Part shown: positions 1-4,672 of the stretch, in pieces | How positions within the stretch are numbered: position 1 is the first letter of the stretch | Layout: each line of letters starts with the position of its first letter | Assembly (NCBI GenBank): GCA_016936035.1 | Contig: JAFGPU010000318.1 | Coordinates: forward strand, 1-5,106 | Origin: Acidimicrobiales bacterium | GTDB taxonomy: Bacteria; Actinomycetota; Acidimicrobiia; Acidimicrobiales; VFJN01 | DNA length: 5,106 nt | Direction of reading: 5' to 3' | The notes under the pieces: model-generated | Database searches by the model: none | What the model saw: only the letters and a program-made list of their open reading frames with translations | Told to the model about the DNA's origin: nothing | Made by a program: the position numbers and the translations under genes

Positions 1-1
1 G

Positions 2-736
2 GTGTGCGTGGTGGCGGTGGCCGAGTGCTTCCGGGGCGACGGCGAGATCCTGGCCAACCCCATCGGCACCATCCCCATGATCGGCGGGCGGCTGGCCCGC
101 GCCACCTTCGAGCCCGACCTGTGCATGACCGACGGCGAGGCCGCCCTCATCGCCAACGACCGGGCGCTCGTGGCCCCCGAGGACCGCGTCTACGAGTACT
201 GGAACCCCTACCGGTCGATGTTCGACTGGGTGTGGTCGGGTCGGCGGCACGTGGTGATGGGCGCCACCCAGATCGACCGCTACGGCAACCAGAACCTGGC
301 CGCCATCGGCGACTACGCCAAGCCCAAGGTGCAGCTGCTCGGCTACCGGGGCGCGCCCGGCAACACCGTCAACGACACCACCAGCTACTGGGTGCCCAGC
401 CAGAGCCCCAAGGTGCTCGTGCCCGCGGTCGACACCGTCACCGGCATCGGCTGGGACCGGGCGGCGGCCCTGGGCGCGGGCGGGCGGTTCGTCGAGATCC
501 GCCGGGTCGTGACCGACCTGGCCGTGCTCGACTTCGAGACGCCCGACCACCGGATGCGGCTGCGTTCGGTCCACCCCGGCGTGGCGGTCGACGACGTCGT
601 CGCCGCCACCGGGTTCGACCTGGTGGTTCCGGACGACGTGCCGACCTCGCGCCTGCCGACCGCGACCGAGCTCGAACTCATCCGCGAGGTCATCGACCCC
701 GAGGGCGCCCGCGAGCGCGAGGTGCCCGACCGGTAG
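2..736 (+). CDS. ipdB: IpdB-like beta subunit of the steroid ring-opening CoA hydrolase (5' end cut by window edge)
   Basis: Family I CoA-transferase beta subunit, matching what I recall of mycobacterial IpdB along its length. IpdA and IpdB form a heteromeric enzyme that, despite its CoA-transferase fold, hydrolyses a carbon-carbon bond to open the last steroid ring of a cholesterol-derived CoA thioester (COCHEA-CoA) in the cytoplasm. Visible landmarks, numbered from the first in-window codon: AECFRGDGEILANP (7-20), MTDGEAALIAN (42-52), RRHVVMGATQIDRYGNQN (81-98), YRGAPGNTVNDTTSYWV (115-131), DTVTGIGWDRA (144-154), PDHRMRLRSVHPGV (181-194) and a C-terminal LIREVIDPEG (226-235). The Mtb protein is about 250 residues; 244 are seen here. 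The GTG at position 2 is therefore probably internal, the true start lying a few codons upstream together with ipdA. A general CoA-transferase beta subunit is the alternative. The ipdC-like gene at the other end of the window strengthens the Ipd call. Confidence 0.88.
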   Translation: MCVVAVAECFRGDGEILANPIGTIPMIGGRLARATFEPDLCMTDGEAALIANDRALVAPEDRVYEYWNPYRSMFDWVWSGRRHVVMGATQIDRYGNQNLAAIGDYAKPKVQLLGYRGAPGNTVNDTTSYWVPSQSPKVLVPAVDTVTGIGWDRAAALGAGGRFVEIRRVVTDLAVLDFETPDHRMRLRSVHPGVAVDDVVAATGFDLVVPDDVPTSRLPTATELELIREVIDPEGAREREVPDR

Positions 737-739
737 CGC

Positions 740-762
740 CGCCCCCGAACCGGCATGGGGCG
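740..762. terminator. Weak hairpin between convergent stop codons
   Basis: Only 28 bp separate the stop codons of ipdB (TAG, 734-736) and the convergent BON gene (765-767). The gap contains CGCCCC (740-745) and GGGGCG (757-762), which can pair into a 6-bp GC stem with an 11-nt loop. There is no T-tract on either side, so this is at best a poor or bidirectional pausing hairpin. In DNA this GC-rich such pairings arise easily by chance. Confidence 0.22.
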
Positions 763-764
763 CC

Positions 765-1280
765 CTAGTGGTGGCCCCGCGCGCCGTGGCCGGCGTGGTG
801 GTGCCCGTCGGCCCGCAGCGCGTCGACCTTGTTGGGGGCGGGCATGCCCGGGATGTGCAGCAGGTTCACGACGTCGACCACCCCCGGCACCGCCCGGACC
901 CGGCGCTCGATGTCCAGCGCCCGGTCGCGGTCGGCGACCTGCCCGCGCAGCGTGACGACGCCCTCGCAGGCGTCGATCGTGAGGTGCGGGCCGGCCACGA
1001 TCCGGCCGAGCACCTCGCTGCGGATCTTGTCGACCAGCGTCATGTCGTCCTCGGGCGCGTGCGGCGGGCCCGAGCGCAGCCGGTGGGCCATCCCCTCGGC
1101 GCGGCCCCGCTCGTAGTGGGCCTGCCGCTCGACCGCGCGCATCTCGCGTCGCACCATCGCCCTGCCCCGGTCCCGGAGCTCGCTGCGGCGCCGGCGCCCG
1201 CGGGCGGGATCGAACAGGTAGGCGGTCGCCGCTCCTGCGGCGGCGGCGACCACCGTCTTCGCCAGGCCTGATCCCCTCAT
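765..1280 (-). CDS. Membrane-anchored BON-domain protein with His-rich C-terminus
   Basis: A 171-residue protein. Residues 7-22 (AKTVVAAAAGAATAYL) form a short hydrophobic anchor. It is followed by FDPARGRRRR (23-32), the typical junction of actinobacterial anchored BON/YtxH-like proteins, and a basic, probably helical stretch to about residue 65. Residues 80-144 form one BON domain: an amphipathic helix (VDKIRSEVLGRI), the strand pair HLTIDACEGVVTLRGQV, a second helix (RDRALDIERRVRAVPGV) and the closing strand VDVVNLL. BON domains bind membranes or polymers and occur in osmotic-stress proteins such as OsmY, in secretins and in channels. The tail ends HHHAGHGARGHH (160-171), which might bind metal. 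The ATG at 1280 has a GAGGAG ribosome site 8 nt upstream. The gene lies 91 bp after the toroid-MarC gene on the same strand and could share its transcript. The domain call is firm; the role is unknown. Confidence 0.85.
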   Translation of the reverse strand: MRGSGLAKTVVAAAAGAATAYLFDPARGRRRRSELRDRGRAMVRREMRAVERQAHYERGRAEGMAHRLRSGPPHAPEDDMTLVDKIRSEVLGRIVAGPHLTIDACEGVVTLRGQVADRDRALDIERRVRAVPGVVDVVNLLHIPGMPAPNKVDALRADGHHHAGHGARGHH

Positions 1281-1288
1281 GAGCCCAT

Positions 1289-1294
1289 CTCCTC
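1289..1294 (-). promoter_or_regulatory. Shine-Dalgarno site of the BON gene
   Basis: On the minus strand this reads GAGGAG, 8 nt before the ATG at 1280. It fixes the start and is the only strong ribosome site at an intact start in the window. The other starts look leaderless or translationally coupled. Confidence 0.75.
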
Positions 1295-1301
1295 TCGTCG
1301 T

Positions 1302-1327
1302 GTGACCGACCGCTTCCCTCAGGTCAC
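1302..1327. repeat. Inverted repeat GTGACC / GGTCAC upstream of the BON gene
   Basis: GTGACC (1302-1307) and GGTCAC (1322-1327) are perfect 6-bp inverted arms with a 14-nt spacer. They lie 22-47 bp upstream of the BON start, in the 91-bp gap (1281-1371) after the toroid-MarC gene. The repeat could be an operator or a hairpin ending the upstream transcript, although no T-tract follows. No TANNNT -10 element is visible on the minus strand in this gap, so the BON gene is either read through from upstream or uses an unrecognised promoter. Confidence 0.3.
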
Positions 1328-1371
1328 GGACTCACACCGACGATGGCCCCGCGCGCCCGGGACGAACGGCC

Positions 1372-3135
1372 TCAGACCGAGAAGACCCCGTGGGCGGCCA
1401 CATCGACACCACCGAGGACGGCGATCGCGACGACCACCCAGGTCGCAACCGTGGCGAGCGCGTCGCCGCGCGTCGTGTCGCCCACCACCTCGGGCGTCGG
1501 GAGCAGCAGCGAGAGCCCGGCGAGCACGACACCGGTGGCGACGAGGGCGCCCACCGCCACGCCGCCGGCGGCCGAGGCGGCAACGGCCAGGTGCACCACC
1601 GACGGGCGCACGAGCGCCGGCACCGCCAGGGGCACGAGCGCGCCGCCGCCCGGCCCGGCGGACGGCACCGGCCCGGGGCGGCGGTTCAGCGCATCGACGA
1701 TGGCCACCAGCACCACGACCAGCCCGGCGGAGACCAGGACGGTCGACGGGCTGATGTCAGCCGCCCGCAGCAGGGGTCCGGCGACGAGCGCGGCCAGCAG
1801 CACGACCATCCCCGACCCCACCGTCCCGACCGCGACGGTGCGCGACGGCAGCCGGCCGGCCAGCCGTCGCACCCGCGGCGGGTTGACCGCCGCCAGCGTC
1901 AGCACGAGCAACCACACGCCGCGGCCCACGGACACGCCGTCGGTCGAGCGGGCCCCCGTGGTCGCCTCGCCGGTCAGCACCGGATTGGCCAGCAGCAGCG
2001 CCGACAGCGAGTGCTGCTGGTCGTCCATCTGGGTGACGTCGTCGTGGAACCAGGCGCCCCGGGCCAGCCCGGGCCGGCCGGCCGCCTCGGCCTCGGCAGC
2101 GCTCACCTGACGGTCGGCGAGCATGCCCGCCACGCACCGCAACCGCTCGGCGATGGCGGCCCGCTCGTCGTCGAGGGCGTCGCCCGTGTCCGCCACCCGC
2201 CACAGCGAGCCCAGGCCCTCGCCGATCGTGCCCAGCCCGGCGCCGAGCACCTGGGGGCCGCGCAGCAGGTGCAGGTTGAGCCCCGACCCGGTGCGCTGCG
2301 ACTCGAACCGCACCTCGATGCTGAAGATGCCGGCGAGACGGCGCGCGTAGGCACGCTCGTCGTCGCCGAGCGCCCGGCCGGCGTCGACGGCCATCTGGGC
2401 CAGGCCGTACGCGCCCCAGTGGTCGGAGATCGGGGGGAAGCGGTCCTCGGCGTCGTCGCGCTCGGGGAGGTAGGCGCCGATGCGCTCGGCGGTCGACGCC
2501 CAGCCGCCGCCCGGGTCGACGGTGGCGAGCAGGGCGAGCGCGAAGTACGTCTCGCCGGTGAAGAACGGCGAGTAGTCGTCGGGCACGGGGCGGCGGGCGT
2601 CGATGTCCCAGTTGGCCGCCACCGCTCCCGACGGCTCGGTCATCGCCACCAGGAACCGCCCCAGCGCCCGCATCTCGTCGTCGTACCGGCCGGCGCCCTC
2701 GGTCTGGTACCGGGTCGCCAGCGCTGCCACCAGCAGGGCACTGCCGCCCGTGGGCGCCAGGTCACCGCGCCGCACCGCCGACCAGTCGTCGTCGTGCACC
2801 AGCTCGCCGAGCAGCCAGTCGACCCCGGCGTCGGCCGGCTCGAGGGCGCCGTCGATGCCGGCGGCGTGCGCCTGGTACAGCGACAGGGTGATGCCGGCCT
2901 GCCGCACGACGTGCGAGCGGCGGTCGACCTCGTCGGCCCGCCGGTCGTAGCGGTAGACCCAGCGCCCGTCGAACTGCTGGTTGCGGCCGAACCAGCCGAC
3001 GGCCTCGTGGGCCGCGGCCCGCGCCTGCGCCGCCGTCACGTCCGGGCAGCGCTCGGGGAGCGCCACGACCCCGCGGGCCAGGCCGACGACGGCGACCCAC
3101 GCGAAGATGACGGCGGCCACCCGGCGAACGCGCAC
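1372..3135 (-). CDS. Alpha/alpha-toroid-like domain fused to a divergent MarC-type membrane domain
   Basis: 587 residues from the GTG at 3135; not recognised as a named protein. Residues 1-24 are a basic start plus a hydrophobic helix, a signal anchor or signal peptide. Residues 30-390 are soluble and helical, with short motifs recurring as in six-hairpin or terpene-cyclase-type toroids: HVVRQAGITLSLYQAH (75-90), TGGSALLVAALATRY (129-143), FFTGETYFALALL (191-203), SDHWGAYGLAQM (237-248), LRGPQVLGAGLGTIGEGLG (291-309) and a late DDVTQMDDQQHSLSALLLA (365-383). No catalytic signature is certain. Residues 405-587 are hydrophobic and follow the MarC pattern of two three-helix halves: LTLAAVNPP (412-420, the NP motif), a helix at 432-457, ISPSTVLVSAGLVVVLVA (461-478), then VPLAVPALVRPSVVHLAVAAS (501-521), where MarC has VPLA-P-AGPG, and final helices at 523-546 and 560-580. 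The start is supported by a TAGCGT -10 element 8 nt upstream, implying a leaderless mRNA. The gene is divergent from the HTTM unit, hinting at a shared role. MarC assignment is moderate; toroid assignment is tentative. Confidence 0.75.
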   Translation of the reverse strand: MRVRRVAAVIFAWVAVVGLARGVVALPERCPDVTAAQARAAAHEAVGWFGRNQQFDGRWVYRYDRRADEVDRRSHVVRQAGITLSLYQAHAAGIDGALEPADAGVDWLLGELVHDDDWSAVRRGDLAPTGGSALLVAALATRYQTEGAGRYDDEMRALGRFLVAMTEPSGAVAANWDIDARRPVPDDYSPFFTGETYFALALLATVDPGGGWASTAERIGAYLPERDDAEDRFPPISDHWGAYGLAQMAVDAGRALGDDERAYARRLAGIFSIEVRFESQRTGSGLNLHLLRGPQVLGAGLGTIGEGLGSLWRVADTGDALDDERAAIAERLRCVAGMLADRQVSAAEAEAAGRPGLARGAWFHDDVTQMDDQQHSLSALLLANPVLTGEATTGARSTDGVSVGRGVWLLVLTLAAVNPPRVRRLAGRLPSRTVAVGTVGSGMVVLLAALVAGPLLRAADISPSTVLVSAGLVVVLVAIVDALNRRPGPVPSAGPGGGALVPLAVPALVRPSVVHLAVAASAAGGVAVGALVATGVVLAGLSLLLPTPEVVGDTTRGDALATVATWVVVAIAVLGGVDVAAHGVFSV

Positions 3136-3143
3136 GGGACGGG

Positions 3144-3149
3144 ACGCTA
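3144..3149 (-). promoter_or_regulatory. Candidate -10 element (TAGCGT) for the toroid-MarC gene, leaderless
   Basis: On the minus strand TAGCGT fits the actinobacterial TANNNT -10 consensus and ends 8 nt before the GTG at 3135. Transcription would then begin at or next to the start codon, consistent with the absence of a Shine-Dalgarno site. The hexamer at a 17-bp spacing (CCGGTG) does not resemble TTGACA. Confidence 0.5.
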
Positions 3150-3158
3150 GCGAACCCG

Positions 3159-3175
3159 CCGGTGGGCACCGGTGG
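3159..3175. promoter_or_regulatory. CACCGGTG palindrome and CCGGTGG direct repeat midway between divergent promoters
   Basis: CACCGGTG (3167-3174) is a perfect 8-bp palindrome. CCGGTGG occurs twice (3159-3165 and 3169-3175), 10 bp or one helical turn apart. The palindrome centre lies within 1 bp of the midpoint between the two opposed -10 elements, and 3167-3172 is at a 17-bp spacing from both. A shared regulator site is a reasonable guess, but short GC palindromes are common in such DNA. Confidence 0.35.
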
Positions 3176-3189
3176 CGCGCCCACGCCTC

Positions 3190-3195
3190 TACGCT
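3190..3195 (+). promoter_or_regulatory. Candidate -10 element (TACGCT) for the YPMF-HTTM operon, leaderless
   Basis: TACGCT fits TANNNT and ends 9 nt before the GTG at 3205. No Shine-Dalgarno site precedes that start. The arrangement mirrors the element at 3144-3149 on the other strand. It decides the start of the downstream gene: an upstream in-frame GTG at 3172 would lie before the promoter. Confidence 0.5.
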
Positions 3196-3204
3196 CGGGG
3201 CGCA

Positions 3205-3651
3205 GTGGACCGACGCGAACGCTGGTGGGCGCTGCTGGTGTCGGCGGTGGTGGTGGCCGCTGTCGCGGCGCCCGGCGTGCGGATGCTGCTGTCGACCGGC
3301 GCACCCGACGGCTTTCCGCTGTCGACCTACCCGATGTTCACCGGGTCCGGCGACCGTGTCGTCGAGATGCCGACCGTCGTCGCCGTGCTGCCGGACGGCG
3401 AGGTCGAGCGCCTGTCGCCCGAGACGATCGCCGGCACCGACCAGGTCGTCCAGGCCGGGGTGACCGTCCGGCGGGCGGTGGCGGCAGGGCCGCCCGCGGC
3501 TCGGCGCCTGTGCGGCCGCGTGGCCGACCGGCTTGACGCCACGGCCACCGTGGCGGTCGTGGTCGAGCGCCACGACGTCGTCGCCTGGGCGGCAGGCGAC
3601 CGGGCACCGCTCGAGCGGCGGACGGTGGCCGAGTGCGAGGCCGGCGGGTGA
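3205..3651 (+). CDS. Small membrane-anchored protein with FPLSTYPMF motif, partner of the HTTM protein
   Basis: 148 residues; no named family recognised. After a charged start (MDRRER) there is one clear membrane helix at about 7-28 (WWALLVSAVVVAAVAAPGVRML). Next comes FPLSTYPMFTG (37-47), a motif I recall in short proteins beside HTTM-domain genes. The rest is a small, probably beta-rich domain (RVVEMPTVVAVLPDGEVERLSP, 51-72) and a segment ATVAVVVERHDVVAW (114-128) that looks like a beta hairpin. N-terminus inside with the domain outside is the likely topology, by the positive-inside rule. The start is GTG 3205, chosen for the -10 element 9 nt upstream and for the good anchor it leaves. Its stop TGA (3649-3651) overlaps the next start as GTGA, so the pair is surely one operon and probably translationally coupled. 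An accessory or substrate-presenting role for the HTTM protein is inference. Confidence 0.75.
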   Translation: MDRRERWWALLVSAVVVAAVAAPGVRMLLSTGAPDGFPLSTYPMFTGSGDRVVEMPTVVAVLPDGEVERLSPETIAGTDQVVQAGVTVRRAVAAGPPAARRLCGRVADRLDATATVAVVVERHDVVAWAAGDRAPLERRTVAECEAGG

Positions 3652-4625
3652 CGGTCCCCGGATCGGCGACGGCCCCGAGGCCGGCCACCAACCGGGGTGC
3701 GGCGGCGCGGGATCCGGTGGCGTGGCTGCTCGCGCCCGCGCCGGCCGCCCGGCTCGCAGCGCTGCGCATCCTGGTGGGCGGGTACGCCACCGTGTGGGCG
3801 ATCGTGCGGCTGCCGGCGCACCTGGCGCACGCCGACCAGGTGGCGGACCGCTGGGACCCCGTGGGCGTGCTCGCGCCGCTGAGCTCGCCGCCGCCCGACG
3901 CCGGGGTGGTCGCCGTCGCCGTCGCTGCGCCGCTGCTCGGGCTGCTCCTCGTCGCGGGACGCGGATTCCGCCTGACCGGACCGCTGTGCGCGGCGGCCGT
4001 GCTGGTGCTCGCCTCCCTCGACAGCTCGTGGGGCCAGGTGTTCCACACCGAGAACCTGATGGTGCTGCACCTGGTGATCCTGGCGCTGGCACCGGGCGCG
4101 GCCGACGCACTGGTGCTGCGGCGCCGCGCCTCTGGCGCGGTGCAGGCCGAGCCCGCGCCTGCGCCCGGCCCCCGCTACGGCTGGCCGGTGCGCCTCGCCG
4201 GGGTGGTGGTGGTGCTGACCTACCTGGTCACCGGCATCGCCAAGCTGCGGCTCGCCGGGGCGGGGTGGGCGGACGGCGAGGCGCTGCGGAACCTGGTCGC
4301 CTTCGACAACGTGCGCAAGGCGCTGCTCGGCGACGCCTACTCGCCGGTCGGGACGGGCCTGGTCGAGCACGCCTGGGTGTTCGCCCCCCTCGCGGTGCTC
4401 ACGCTCGCCGTCGAGCTCGGGGCCTGGGTGGCCCTGCTCGGGGGCCGGTGGCGCACCGCCTGGGTGGCGGCCGCGTGGCTGTTCCACCTGGGCGTGCTCG
4501 TGCTGATGGCGATCGTGTTCGCCTACCCGCTCACCGGCATCGCCTTCGCCCCGCTGTTCCGCCTCGAGGTGCTGGTCGACCGGGTGCGGGGGCTCGGCGC
4601 CGCGCGCGGGGGCCGGCGCGGGTGA
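3648..4625 (+). CDS. HTTM-domain integral membrane protein (vitamin K-dependent gamma-carboxylase-related)
   Basis: 325 residues from GTG 3648. The sequence carries the pattern of actinobacterial HTTM proteins, the four-plus-helix membrane module related to vitamin K-dependent gamma-carboxylase. Landmarks: AALRILVGGYATVWAIVRLP (37-56), RGFRLTGPLCAAAVLVLASL (105-124), SSWGQVFHTENLMVLHLVIL (126-145), VVVLTYLVTGIAKLRLAG-GW (187-207), LRNLVAFDNVRKALLGDAYSP (213-233), a helix at 245-264 and WLFHLGVLVLMAIVFAYPL (277-295). Histidines at 133, 141 and 280 stand in or beside membrane segments, as expected for this family. The large lumenal domain of the animal carboxylase is absent, so carboxylase activity cannot be assumed; bacterial HTTM proteins are mostly uncharacterised. 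The start overlaps the upstream stop as GTGA, implying coupled translation with the YPMF protein. Only 47 bp separate its stop from ipdC, which has its own promoter. The family call is confident; the reaction is unknown. Confidence 0.85.
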   Translation: MTVPGSATAPRPATNRGAAARDPVAWLLAPAPAARLAALRILVGGYATVWAIVRLPAHLAHADQVADRWDPVGVLAPLSSPPPDAGVVAVAVAAPLLGLLLVAGRGFRLTGPLCAAAVLVLASLDSSWGQVFHTENLMVLHLVILALAPGAADALVLRRRASGAVQAEPAPAPGPRYGWPVRLAGVVVVLTYLVTGIAKLRLAGAGWADGEALRNLVAFDNVRKALLGDAYSPVGTGLVEHAWVFAPLAVLTLAVELGAWVALLGGRWRTAWVAAAWLFHLGVLVLMAIVFAYPLTGIAFAPLFRLEVLVDRVRGLGAARGGRRG

Positions 4626-4660
4626 CGGCCACCGGCCTGGCGACCGCTGGGGCGCTGCCG

Positions 4661-4666
4661 TAGGGT
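4661..4666 (+). promoter_or_regulatory. Candidate -10 element (TAGGGT) of ipdC, leaderless
   Basis: TAGGGT fits TANNNT and ends exactly 6 nt before the ATG at 4673, which would put the transcription start on the A of the start codon. There is no Shine-Dalgarno site at a normal distance. At a 17-bp spacing lies TGGCGA (4638-4643), matching TTGACA at only three of six positions. The promoter lets ipdC be expressed independently of the HTTM operon ending 35 bp upstream. Confidence 0.6.
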
Positions 4667-4672
4667 GGCCCC

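Noticed and set aside
4..768. 254-codon plus-strand frame overlapping ipdB
   Set aside because: Arg/Pro/Gly-rich shadow of ipdB; the frame starting at 2 carries the recognisable CoA-transferase motifs.
1390..3150. Long open frame of 586 codons on the plus strand, antisense to the toroid-MarC gene
   Set aside because: It is Arg/Gly/His/Ala-rich, low in complexity, with no membrane or domain pattern. It is the usual mirror frame of a high-GC gene, whereas the minus strand gives clear helices and motifs.
3172..3204. Earlier GTG start for the YPMF protein
   Set aside because: It would lie upstream of the TACGCT -10 element and add MARPRLYARGA before a complete anchor; GTG 3205 fits the promoter better.
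3633..3647. Earlier GTG start for the HTTM protein
   Set aside because: Possible, but the GTGA overlap at 3648 is the classic coupled start and the five extra residues add nothing recognisable.
3136..4110. N-terminal extension of the minus-strand toroid-MarC frame to 912 codons
   Set aside because: The extra residues are Arg/Pro-rich and lie antisense to two well-supported plus-strand genes. The signal-anchor start and -10 element at 3135 mark the true beginning.
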